Below, piece by piece: positions 1 to 6,321 of a stretch of DNA of 6,519 nucleotides (the first letter of the stretch is position 1; the number at the start of each line of letters is the position of its first letter). A model generated the notes under the pieces. It did no database searches, was not told the origin of the DNA, and was given only the letters and a program-made list of their open reading frames with translations. Position numbers and translations under genes: made by a program. Location: positions 1-6,519 of the forward strand of contig JAFARH010000285.1 of assembly GCA_019245555.1 (NCBI GenBank), in the 5' to 3' direction. Source of the stretch: Betaproteobacteria bacterium (lineage in GTDB: Bacteria > Pseudomonadota > Gammaproteobacteria > Burkholderiales > SG8-39).

Positions 1-184
1 AGCCATCGGTCCACGTCGAGCATCCTCGAATGGCGAAGACCTCTTTGCGGCCCGCAAGCCTCTGGCAGACCGCCTGCACATCGTCGACGCGGTTCCAGAC
101 CACCGTCACATGATCATCGGTCGTGCGCTGCGTCGTTGCGCACGCGGCGAGCGCCGCCAATGCGATCCAGCGGTAGACCCTCAC
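1..184 (-). CDS. Putative small lipoprotein, N-terminal part (3' end beyond the window)
   Basis: An open frame starts at GTG (184-182), overlaps the deacetylase stop as GTGA and runs off the left edge after 61 codons. The product begins MRVYRWIALAALAACATTQ, with Arg residues, a short hydrophobic run and a lipobox (LAAC, Cys15), so it should be cleaved by signal peptidase II and lipid-anchored. The mature part visible includes VTVVWNRVDDVQAVCQRLAG and IRGCSTWTDG with two further Cys residues. I do not recognise a named domain. The pattern VDDxxAVCxxL...GCSxW recalls small uncharacterised proteobacterial lipoproteins, but this is a vague resemblance. No good Shine-Dalgarno is visible, so translation probably depends on coupling. 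Only part of the protein is present, so length and function are unknown. Confidence 0.65.
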   Translation of the reverse strand, partial: MRVYRWIALAALAACATTQRTTDDHVTVVWNRVDDVQAVCQRLAGRKEVFAIRGCSTWTDG

Positions 185-819
185 GCGAGCAGCAATCGAT
201 TGACGTCGAGGCCTTCGGCGTACTGGACGCCGACCATGCGGCCGTTCAGGCGCGCGATGTCGCGGTAGATCTCGGTGCCGAGGCCGCGGCACTTGAACTG
301 GCTCTGGTGCGCGCCGATGGCGCGCATCTTGGTGTCGATGGTCTCGGTGATGTCGACATAGGCGCGCGGGTGGAACGGCACCGGCACCGGCCGGCAGAAA
401 TTCGGGTGATAGGTGAAGAAGTCGAAGTAGGACAGGCGCTGGCTCGAGACGCAGGCTTCGTGCACGAGCACGTGGTCGCGGTGAAATTCCGAGGGCCCGT
501 GCGTGAACATCGCCGCCGGCTGGTGCTCCTTCACCTCGCGGTCGATCATGGCGACGAGCTCGTAGCTTTTCAGGTCTTCTATTCGCCGCGTCGCGTCGCT
601 CATCAGGACGCGGAGCTCGCACCCGAGGATGGACGCGGCCTCCTTCGCCTCGGCCATGCGCTGCTTGTAGTCGCCGGGCAGCGAGACCACGACCATTACG
701 ACGCGCGCGCCGCCGCGCCGCAGGCTTGCGATCGTGCCGCCGACTGCGAGCTCGACGTCGTCGGCATGCGCACCGACCGCAAGCACCGTCTTGCCCGTGT
801 AGCGCGCCGCGAGCTTCAC
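181..819 (-). CDS. PIG-L/LmbE-family zinc-dependent de-N-acetylase, 212 aa
   Basis: Member of the GlcNAc-PI de-N-acetylase / LmbE / MshB superfamily, which removes N-acetyl groups from GlcNAc-type sugars with a zinc ion. The nucleotide-like fold begins KTVLAVGAHADDVELAVGG (10-28). This is the family's AHPDDxE motif with Pro changed to Ala: H18 and D21 are the expected zinc ligands and D20 the general base. The third zinc ligand is expected at H116 in FHRDH (112-116). The C-terminal YAEGLDVNRLL (200-210) is the usual end of the fold. There is no signal peptide, so it should act in the cytoplasm on a nucleotide- or lipid-linked sugar. The frame is open far upstream, but the first 143 codons of that longer frame overlap the methyltransferase and lack homology. 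The GTG in the GTGA overlap with a GGGAG 5 nt upstream is the true start. It ends in another GTGA overlap with the lipoprotein gene. Confidence 0.92.
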   Translation of the reverse strand: MKLAARYTGKTVLAVGAHADDVELAVGGTIASLRRGGARVVMVVVSLPGDYKQRMAEAKEAASILGCELRVLMSDATRRIEDLKSYELVAMIDREVKEHQPAAMFTHGPSEFHRDHVLVHEACVSSQRLSYFDFFTYHPNFCRPVPVPFHPRAYVDITETIDTKMRAIGAHQSQFKCRGLGTEIYRDIARLNGRMVGVQYAEGLDVNRLLLA

Positions 820-1436
820 TCCGTCTCCCACGGCGGACGCCGGTAAAGGCAGAGCGTGAAATCGTTCGGCATGTAGGTGTGGTCGAGCCGCACCGCCGGC
901 GTCAGCTTGAGCGCAAACTGCAGGACGTCGGCCGGATGCAGGTAGAGCCGCCCGGGGCTGCGCGTCACGGCGCAACGGGAGAGGAAATTCACGCTGAGAC
1001 CGATGCGTGCCAGGTCGAACAGGCGCTCGAGCGTCGGCTGGATGCGCTTGGCGGTGTCCTTGGCGTTGTGGCCGAAGATGCCGCTCGCCACGATGTAGTC
1101 GTACGGATGGTCGGTGACGAAGGTGAGCGCGTCGGCGATCTGGAACTTGGCGCTGGTACCCTTGAAGCGCTTCCGCGAGTGCTCGATCATCGGACGGCAG
1201 ATATCGATGCCCGTATAGCGCGGCTCGATGCCGCGCGCATTGAGCCACGCCAGGAAATCGCCGAAGCCGCAGCCGACATCGAGCAGGCGCTTGTGGTGGA
1301 AGTCGCCGAGCGCGAGCGCGGTCTGGAAGCGCTTCTCCTGCGACGAGCGCCGGCCGAAGCCGAGCGCGCGATAGTCATAGCCGTAGCGGCGGATGTGGTT
1401 CTCGTAGAACCGGGCGGTGTCGAGTTCAGGCGGCAA
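816..1436 (-). CDS. Class I SAM-dependent methyltransferase, 206 aa
   Basis: Cytoplasmic Rossmann-fold methyltransferase that should pass a methyl group from S-adenosylmethionine to a small acceptor. SAM motif I is RLLDVGCGFGDFL (50-62), with the GxGxG-like loop GCGFG. The acidic end of strand 2 is YTGIDIC (74-80, D78), and the post-I acidic position is IADAL (100-104). DYIVASGIF (113-121) fits motif IV, and the C-terminal strand pair is DHTYMPNDFTLCLYRR (185-200). The N-terminal part (RFYENHIRRYGYDYRALGF) is probably a substrate cap. Length is normal for small single-domain enzymes of this class. It starts with TTG, overlapping the end of WbqC by 11 nt, and its TGA overlaps the next GTG (GTGA), so coupling is likely. 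Whether it methylates N, O or C cannot be read from sequence; its neighbours make a sugar or glycan precursor plausible. Confidence 0.9.
   Translation of the reverse strand: MPPELDTARFYENHIRRYGYDYRALGFGRRSSQEKRFQTALALGDFHHKRLLDVGCGFGDFLAWLNARGIEPRYTGIDICRPMIEHSRKRFKGTSAKFQIADALTFVTDHPYDYIVASGIFGHNAKDTAKRIQPTLERLFDLARIGLSVNFLSRCAVTRSPGRLYLHPADVLQFALKLTPAVRLDHTYMPNDFTLCLYRRPPWETE
825..829 (-). promoter_or_regulatory. Ribosome binding site deciding the deacetylase start
   Basis: GGGAG lies 5 nt before the GTG at 819, within the last codons of the methyltransferase. It selects this GTG over far-upstream in-frame starts that would read out of frame through the methyltransferase gene. Confidence 0.65.
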
Positions 1437-2097
1437 GGCTCAGCTCTTCCCTGGTCGTCTTCTTGTTGAAAAGAAAGTCCACCGCCGAGAGGCCGGGAAT
1501 GAACGGCGCCGGGCCGCGCTGCGGATAGACCGGATGCTTGAATTCCTGGAACACGAGCTCGATGCCCGCGGCGGCGAACGCCGCGCGGTCGAGATAATGG
1601 CGCGAGCCGCCGAGCCCGACGAGGAGCGCGCCGGCGCCCACCGCCTTGCACAGATTCAGCACGAGCTCGCTTTTCGCGCCGGTGACGCCGAGCGCCGAGC
1701 TATAGATGAGCGGCGTGTGGATGCCGAGGGCTGCGCGCAGGAAGCGCAGCATGGCGTCGTTCAGGTCGACGAGGCGTTCCCACGGCATCTCGTAGATCGG
1801 GCGCAGCGGCGCGACCGCTGCTTGCCCGTACGCGCGGCGCAGCGTCTCATAGTGCGTCGCTTCCCAGTCCTGGCGCGTGTCGATCAGCTTCTCGTCGATG
1901 CGCTCCTTCTGCGAGCGCTGCACCACCGGCACCGTGAGCCAATGCGCTGCGCCGTTGACGCGCACTTGCGTCCGGTTCTGGTAATTGCCGCGCTCGAACT
2001 GCACATGGTCGAGCACGATGAAAAGATCGGCCTCGGCCATCTTCTCGAGATAGCCAAGCCAAGGCAGGTAATGCGGCTGGTGAATCGCGACGAGCAC
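1426..2097 (-). CDS. WbqC-family protein, 223 aa
   Basis: Belongs to the WbqC-like family (PF08889), found in O-antigen and other polysaccharide or glycan clusters. I cannot name its reaction with confidence. With the GTG start the N-terminus reads VLVAIHQPHYLPWLGY, the family hallmark (HQPxYLPW, residues 6-13). Further conserved points are FIVLDHVQF (26-34), NYQNRTQVR (38-46), HWLTVPV (52-58), a glycine-rich GLGGSRHYL (161-169) and FIPGLSAVDFLFN (199-211). No signal peptide is visible, so it should be cytoplasmic. The gene begins about 60 nt after the SGNH paralogue, the widest gap in the operon, and its end overlaps the methyltransferase by 11 nt. An upstream TTG start at 2142 is possible and would add a non-conserved 15-residue extension. 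Being next to a methyltransferase and a deacetylase points to amino-sugar or acyl-sugar modification. Confidence 0.88.
   Translation of the reverse strand: MLVAIHQPHYLPWLGYLEKMAEADLFIVLDHVQFERGNYQNRTQVRVNGAAHWLTVPVVQRSQKERIDEKLIDTRQDWEATHYETLRRAYGQAAVAPLRPIYEMPWERLVDLNDAMLRFLRAALGIHTPLIYSSALGVTGAKSELVLNLCKAVGAGALLVGLGGSRHYLDRAAFAAAGIELVFQEFKHPVYPQRGPAPFIPGLSAVDFLFNKKTTREELSLAA
1444..1450 (-). promoter_or_regulatory. Ribosome binding site for the methyltransferase TTG start
   Basis: GGAAGAG lies inside the WbqC coding sequence, 7 nt before the TTG at 1436. An in-frame TGA two codons upstream of the TTG blocks any longer start, and the next in-frame ATG is at residue 83, beyond SAM motif I. 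The unusual TTG start is therefore the best supported. Confidence 0.5.
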
Positions 2098-2106
2098 GTC
2101 TCCCCC
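2098..2106 (-). promoter_or_regulatory. Ribosome binding site deciding the WbqC start
   Basis: GGGGGAGAC lies directly before the GTG at 2097. The run of G ends 4 nt before the start, an acceptable though short spacing. A competing AGAAGG (2154-2149) sits 6 nt before an in-frame TTG at 2142, which would add 15 residues. The GTG is preferred because the family's conserved HQPxYLPW motif normally lies within the first dozen residues. Confidence 0.5.
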
Positions 2107-2157
2107 AAGTAGAGGCAAGAGGGTAGGCGCCGAACGGCACAAATTCGACCTTCTGCT

Positions 2158-3168
2158 TTAGCCCGGCTGGCGCGTCGCCCGACAGAGACGATCGGCGACG
2201 GTGCGCGCCGCAATCGCGTGTGCTTCGACCGTCCAGCGTCCCGAAGGCAGGACCATTTCCGGTTGCAGCGCTTCGTTCAGCGTGACGACGTCGATGCTGT
2301 TTTGTTTTCCGAAAGCGGTGAGCCGCTGCTCCGCATAACCCATTCCCTCACCCACTCGGCCTACGTGGGGAATGGCAAGCACCGCGAGCTGTGCGCCGTT
2401 GCGATGGGTAAAGGTGCTCATCTTAGCGATCACCGCTTCCGTGACCCGCCACGCCTCTTCGCTGGAGAGATACATATCGGCGTGCGCGTCGCCGATGAAG
2501 GCGAGCTCGGCGAGCTGCCGCCCGAGCTGGAAGGTGCGCGAGTGATCGACGATCTCGTCGGCCAGGCGATAGCGCGTCTGCATGTAGCGATCGAAGCCGG
2601 GCGTCCAGATGAACGAGTCGTCGATGTGCGGCTGGCCGTGGCTATCGAGCACGAAGAAGGGCCGGCGCTTCTCGGTCGCAAGCGCGGGCGAGTTGTCCAT
2701 CACGTCGTTCGGCGAGAACTGGAGCAGCACGAGGTCGGGCTGGTAGCGCATGGCGGTGGTCTCGAGCATGACCATCTCCTGAGCCGTGCCGTAGCCGCCG
2801 ACGCCGAAGTTGAGCACCTCGACCGGCCTGGAAGAGCCGCACGCCTGTAGCGCGCGCGGCAGCTGCCACCACCAGGTACGCTGGATCGGCACGTCGAAGG
2901 CCTCGGAATACTCGTCGCCGAGCACTGCGATGCGATACACGCCGTCGGGCTTGTCGAGCGGATGCTCGCGATCGCGCATCTCGGCGGAGTTGATATAGAT
3001 GGCGATGCGCTCGCCGCCGGCGAAGTACCAGCCGTGCTTGTGGCGCTTGAGCGTCCAGCCGAGCCGCGTGTCGAGCTGATACCAGGCGGGCGCCGCGTAG
3101 CCGACGATGCGCAACGCGACCTCGACGACCAGGAATACTGCAGCGGCGGCTATCGCCGCACGCTTCAT
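2158..3168 (-). CDS. Degenerate SGNH-family paralogue, probable pseudoenzyme, 336 aa
   Basis: Clear tandem relative of the preceding SGNH gene. Shared blocks include RDREH (65-69 here, 74-78 there), YRIA-LGD, NFGV-GYGT and a DLVLL/DMVLL strand. The N-terminus has one hydrophobic segment (about 4-25, EVALRIVGYA), implying a membrane anchor. The catalytic residues differ: the GDS motif reads GDEYSEA (84-90), so the nucleophile is Glu86 (codon GAG), and the GHWN motif reads GRWTVEAH (310-317), so the catalytic His is Arg311. The oxyanion Gly (GVGGYG) and block III Asn (PND, N154) remain. The protein is about 57 residues shorter, mostly in the region between block III and the C-terminus. The reading frame is intact and starts in an ATGA overlap, so it is a maintained gene rather than debris. 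It may bind the same glycan or modulate its partner; that is inference. Confidence 0.85.
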   Translation of the reverse strand: MKRAAIAAAAVFLVVEVALRIVGYAAPAWYQLDTRLGWTLKRHKHGWYFAGGERIAIYINSAEMRDREHPLDKPDGVYRIAVLGDEYSEAFDVPIQRTWWWQLPRALQACGSSRPVEVLNFGVGGYGTAQEMVMLETTAMRYQPDLVLLQFSPNDVMDNSPALATEKRRPFFVLDSHGQPHIDDSFIWTPGFDRYMQTRYRLADEIVDHSRTFQLGRQLAELAFIGDAHADMYLSSEEAWRVTEAVIAKMSTFTHRNGAQLAVLAIPHVGRVGEGMGYAEQRLTAFGKQNSIDVVTLNEALQPEMVLPSGRWTVEAHAIAARTVADRLCRATRQPG

Positions 3169-4346
3169 GGCTTACTGCAGAGATCGCGCGCGATCAGGTC
3201 GGCGGCGAGCGCGTGCCCGGCCTCGTTCCAGTGGCCGAAGCCCTGCTTGGTATTCGGAAAGCCGTGCAGGAACTCGTGCTTCTCGTCGGCGACCTTCTGC
3301 ATTTCTGGCGCCAGCGCGATGACCTCAAAACCATCCTGCTTGCCCAGCGCCTCGAGCCGCTGCTCAGGATAGAAGAGCGATTGCACGCCGAGGCTCGCGG
3401 CATAGCGCGCGCGCATCTGCGCATCCGGGAATACCGTGCCCGGCGTCGACAGGATCGCGAGGAGAAAACGCGCGCCATGGCTCTTCGTTTCTTCGTTCGT
3501 AGCCTCGACCAGGCGGTCGGTGATGTCCCAGGCTTCCTGCCACTTCGCATCCTTGGGCGCGTGGAACACCTGCTCGTCCAGGCCCGGCTCCGTCAGCTGC
3601 TGTCCCGCCGCAGCAGCAGCCGCGATGGGAGCGTTATGGAAATGCTGCGCGATGTTGCCGGCCTTTACGCGGCGCATGAGCTGATACAGGCGCGCCTCCT
3701 GCAGCCAGGCGCGATGCTCGGAGATGCGCTGCTTCTCCTTGAACTCGGGATCGTCGCGGAAGGCGGCATCCAGCATCAGCTTGCCGTCCTTGAGCGAGAA
3801 GTACGGCCGCTTCTCGCCCTCGAGCGCCTTCGAGTTGTTGCGCACATCGTTACCGGGGAAAAAGGCGAGCAGCACCATGTCCGGCGAGTACTGCCACACC
3901 CGCTCGCGCAGCGTAAGGAGCTCATGTCCCGTGCCATAGCCGGAGACCCCGAAGTTGATCGTCTCGATCTGCTTCGCGCCGGCGAAGTGGCAGGCCTGCA
4001 GCTTCTGCGGCAGCAGCGACCAGAACGCCTTCTCCTGCGCGACCTGCATCGCCTCGGCGTACGAGTCGCCGAGGATGGCGATGCGATAGGTGTCCCTGGG
4101 CTTCGCGACCTGGTGCTCGCGATCGCGCAGGCCCTGCGAGCTGATCTTTACGTAGGCCTTGCCCTCGTCCTCCTGCCAGCCTTCCATGCCCGGGCGGAGC
4201 TTCGAGCCGGCCACTGGATCGGGCTCCCAGAAGTTCGGGTAGGCAAAGCCCGCGACGCGCAACGCCACCTCGCCCAGCACGAGCGCGATGGCCACGCTCG
4301 CCGCGACGATGGCTCCGTTCTTAATCCAGCTCGAACTTATGTTCAT
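3165..4346 (-). CDS. Membrane-anchored SGNH hydrolase / esterase-like protein, 393 aa
   Basis: SGNH/GDSL-fold protein, expected to hydrolyse or transfer an acyl ester, probably outside the cytoplasm. A short basic N-terminus precedes one hydrophobic segment (about 11-33, ending GEVALRVAGF), a signal anchor or uncleaved signal peptide. The blocks are in order: GDSYAEA (93-99, nucleophile S95), NFGVSGYG (131-138, oxyanion Gly), FFPGNDV (162-168, N166) and GHWNEAGH (371-378, H372). No Asp lies two or three residues before H372 (QGFGH), so the acid is either elsewhere or absent. An alanine-rich linker (241-247, followed by GQQ) lies in an insert that the downstream paralogue lacks. The gene starts inside the carbamoyltransferase (26 nt overlap) with only a weak Shine-Dalgarno and ends in an ATGA overlap with the paralogue. 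It could be a deacylase or an AlgX-like acyltransferase; the substrate is unknown. Confidence 0.88.
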   Translation of the reverse strand: MNISSSWIKNGAIVAASVAIALVLGEVALRVAGFAYPNFWEPDPVAGSKLRPGMEGWQEDEGKAYVKISSQGLRDREHQVAKPRDTYRIAILGDSYAEAMQVAQEKAFWSLLPQKLQACHFAGAKQIETINFGVSGYGTGHELLTLRERVWQYSPDMVLLAFFPGNDVRNNSKALEGEKRPYFSLKDGKLMLDAAFRDDPEFKEKQRISEHRAWLQEARLYQLMRRVKAGNIAQHFHNAPIAAAAAAGQQLTEPGLDEQVFHAPKDAKWQEAWDITDRLVEATNEETKSHGARFLLAILSTPGTVFPDAQMRARYAASLGVQSLFYPEQRLEALGKQDGFEVIALAPEMQKVADEKHEFLHGFPNTKQGFGHWNEAGHALAADLIARDLCSKP

Positions 4347-6156
4347 AGTTCTGCTTGAGCGCGGGGTTCTGCGCTTCCTTGCGGAGGAAACAGTTGCCGA
4401 CCGCGAGCGTCTCGATCTCGGTGCCCATGAAGCAGCGGAACGCGTCCTCCGGGCTGCCGACGATCGGCTCGCCGCGCACGTTGAAGCTCGTATTGACGAT
4501 CACCGGGCACCCGGTCTTGCCCTTGAACTGCGCGATCAGGTCATGGAACCGGGGGTTGGTTTCCTTATGCACGGTCTGGATGCGCGCCGAATAGTCGACG
4601 TGCGTCACCGCGGGGATCGACGAACGCGGGACGTTCAGCTTCTCGATGCCGAAGAGCTTCTGCTCTTCCTCCGTCATCGCGATGCGATGCTCGTCCTTCA
4701 CATCGGCGACGAGCAGCATGTAAGGGCTCTCGGAGTCGATGCCGAAAAACTTCGGCGCGTCTTCCGCCAGCACCGCGGGGGCGAACGGTCGGAATGACTC
4801 GCGGTACTTGACCTTGAGGTTGAGCTGCTTCTGCATCGTCGGCGACCGCGCATCGCCGAGGATCGAGCGCGCGCCGAGCGCGCGAGGGCCGAACTCCATC
4901 CGGCCCTGGAACCAGCCGAGCGCCTTGCCTTCCGCCAACGCCTGCGCGCAAGCGCCGACGATCTGCTGGTCATCCATCACTTCGAACACCGCTCCAGCTG
5001 CCTTCAGGCGGCGCTGGATATCGTCGGTGGTGAACTGCGGTCCTAGGTAGCCACCACGCATGCCGTCCATCGCGCTAATCACCTTGCGCGGCTTCTGCGC
5101 GTGCAGGTGATAAGCGACGAGCGCGGCGCCGAGCGCCCCGCCGGCATCGCCGGCCGCGGGCTGCAGCCAGATCTTCTCGAAGCAGCCGTCGCGCAGCAGC
5201 TTGCCGTTCGCGACGCAGTTGAGCGCAACGCCGCCGGCGAGGCAGAGATTCTTCTCTCCGGTTTCCTTCGCTACGCCCCGTGCGAGCTTGATGACGACTT
5301 CTTCCGTAACTGCCTGGATCGACGCCGCGAGATCCATCTCGCGCTGCGTGAGCCGATCCTCGGGTTTGCGCGCCGGGCCGCCGAAGAGCTTGTCAAACTT
5401 CGCGTTCGTCATCTTCAGGCCGGTGCAGAAGTCGAAGTAGTCGAGGTTCAGCCTGAAGCTGCCATCGTCCTTGATGTCGATCAGGAAGCCCTTGATCAGG
5501 TCGGCGAAGCGCGGCTCGCCATACGGCGCGAGACCCATCACCTTGTATTCACCGGAGTTCACCTTGAACCCGGTGTAGTACGTGAATGCGGAGTAAAGGA
5601 GGCCCAGCGAGTGCGGGAAATGGATCTCCTTCACTACGCGCAACTCACGCCCCTTGCCGATCGCCACCGAAGTCGTCGTCCACTCGCCGACGCCGTCCAT
5701 GGTCAGCACCGCGGCGCTTTCGAACGGCGACGGGTAATACGCGCTCGCGGCGTGACTCAGGTGGTGCTCGGAAAACAGCAGGCGCTTGTCCCAGTCGATG
5801 CCCGACTGGAGATTCTTCAGCTCTTGCAAAATCGTGCCGCGCTGGAACAGCTTGTCCTTCACCCAGACCGGTAGCGCGGTGCGGAACGAGGAAAACCCCC
5901 TGGGCGCGAAAGCGAGATAAGTCTCGAGCAGCCGCTCGAACTTGAGGAACGGCTTGTCATAGAACGCAACGTAGTCGATCTCCGAGGGTCGCGTCCCCGT
6001 CGCCTGGAGGCACGACTGCACCGCGTTATGCGGGAAGCTCGAGTCGTGCTTCTTGCGCGTGAAGCGCTCTTCCTGCGCAGCCGACGCGACCTGTCCGTCG
6101 ACGACGAGCGCCGCCGCGGAGTCGTGGTAGTAGGCCGAGATGCCGAGGATCTTCAT
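4321..6156 (-). CDS. NodU/SxtI-type O-carbamoyltransferase, 611 aa
   Basis: Cytoplasmic enzyme expected to move a carbamoyl group from carbamoyl phosphate, through a carbamoyl-adenylate made with ATP, onto a hydroxyl of a sugar or secondary metabolite. The N-terminal Kae1-like domain (about 1-345) starts MKILGISAYYHDSAAAL and has EHHLSHAASAYY (130-141), TMDGVGEW (152-159), GEYKVMGLAPYG (202-213), LAGGVALNC (306-314) and GDAGGALGAAL (336-346). H131, H135, D154 and D337 match the metal-site pattern of TobZ-like enzymes. The C-terminal domain (about 393-580) carries GWFQGRMEFGPRALGARSIL (414-433), RESFRPFAPAVL (452-463) and NTSFNVRGEP (555-564). Length is normal for the family and no motif is missing. 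The ATG follows the previous stop after 1 nt without a clear Shine-Dalgarno, which suggests translational coupling. The 3' end overlaps the next gene by 26 nt. The acceptor substrate cannot be told from sequence. Confidence 0.95.
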   Translation of the reverse strand: MKILGISAYYHDSAAALVVDGQVASAAQEERFTRKKHDSSFPHNAVQSCLQATGTRPSEIDYVAFYDKPFLKFERLLETYLAFAPRGFSSFRTALPVWVKDKLFQRGTILQELKNLQSGIDWDKRLLFSEHHLSHAASAYYPSPFESAAVLTMDGVGEWTTTSVAIGKGRELRVVKEIHFPHSLGLLYSAFTYYTGFKVNSGEYKVMGLAPYGEPRFADLIKGFLIDIKDDGSFRLNLDYFDFCTGLKMTNAKFDKLFGGPARKPEDRLTQREMDLAASIQAVTEEVVIKLARGVAKETGEKNLCLAGGVALNCVANGKLLRDGCFEKIWLQPAAGDAGGALGAALVAYHLHAQKPRKVISAMDGMRGGYLGPQFTTDDIQRRLKAAGAVFEVMDDQQIVGACAQALAEGKALGWFQGRMEFGPRALGARSILGDARSPTMQKQLNLKVKYRESFRPFAPAVLAEDAPKFFGIDSESPYMLLVADVKDEHRIAMTEEEQKLFGIEKLNVPRSSIPAVTHVDYSARIQTVHKETNPRFHDLIAQFKGKTGCPVIVNTSFNVRGEPIVGSPEDAFRCFMGTEIETLAVGNCFLRKEAQNPALKQNYEHKFELD

Positions 6157-6157
6157 C

Positions 6158-6307
6158 TCAGAAAAGCGTGTAGATGAACGGCGCGACCACCGAGCCCTGG
6201 GCGAGGATCAAAAGCCCGCCGATGAGCACAGTGACGATGATGATCGGGAGCAGCCAGAACTTGCGGCGTGCGCCCAGGAATCTCCACATCTGGAGGACGA
6301 TATCCAT
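6158..6307 (-). CDS. DUF5989 / SxtK-like small membrane protein, 49 aa
   Basis: This is a 49-codon gene starting at ATG with a strong Shine-Dalgarno 7 nt upstream and ending in TGA one base before the next ATG. The product begins MDIVLQMWRFLGARRKFW, a short amphipathic segment with a basic patch (RRK, residues 14-16). A single membrane span follows at about residues 18-36 (LLPIIIVTVLIGG), then LAQGS (36-40) and the C-terminal APFIYTLF. The LWxFL...RKxWLLP...LAQGS...APFIYTLF layout is the signature I recognise for DUF5989, the SxtK-type protein found beside carbamoyltransferases. By the positive-inside rule the basic N-terminus should be cytoplasmic. Its function is unknown. Its fixed place between SxtJ and the carbamoyltransferase suggests a membrane tether or accessory subunit, which is inference. 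Confidence 0.9.
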   Translation of the reverse strand: MDIVLQMWRFLGARRKFWLLPIIIVTVLIGGLLILAQGSVVAPFIYTLF

Positions 6308-6314
6308 CGCGGTA

Positions 6315-6321
6315 CTCCTTA
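6315..6321 (-). promoter_or_regulatory. Ribosome binding site for the 49-residue membrane protein
   Basis: TAAGGAG, a strong Shine-Dalgarno match, lies 7 nt before the ATG at 6307. It includes the TAA stop codon of the preceding SxtJ-like gene. This fixes the start of the small gene and supports it as a real, translated gene despite its size. Confidence 0.8.

Noticed and set aside
136..846. Plus-strand open frame opposite the deacetylase gene
   Set aside because: Shadow of the PIG-L gene, which shows zinc motifs and coupled starts. No domain, Shine-Dalgarno or family pattern is seen in the plus-strand frame.
820..1248. Upstream extension of the deacetylase frame by 143 codons
   Set aside because: The extension overlaps the methyltransferase out of frame and its translation is low-complexity Arg/Ala/His-rich. 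The coupled GTG at 819 with GGGAG gives a normal family length.
2098..2157. Possible promoter or terminator in the 60-nt gap before the WbqC gene
   Set aside because: No stem-loop with a T-run and no -35/-10 pair could be seen on the minus strand. Only Shine-Dalgarno-like stretches are present.
3213..4358. Long plus-strand open frame (381 codons) opposite the first SGNH gene
   Set aside because: It is antisense to a gene with clear SGNH motifs. Its product is rich in Arg, Leu, Ala and Glu without a recognisable domain, as expected for the reverse frame of G/C-rich coding DNA.
4861..4890. Short GAGCGCGCG-type direct repeat and palindromic run
   Set aside because: It encodes the conserved GPRALGARSIL motif of the carbamoyltransferase, so the repeat comes from Ala/Arg/Gly codons in G/C-rich DNA rather than from a regulatory element.
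5101..5874. Plus-strand open frame inside the carbamoyltransferase gene
   Set aside because: It lies opposite intact, conserved carbamoyltransferase motifs. The product has no recognisable features.
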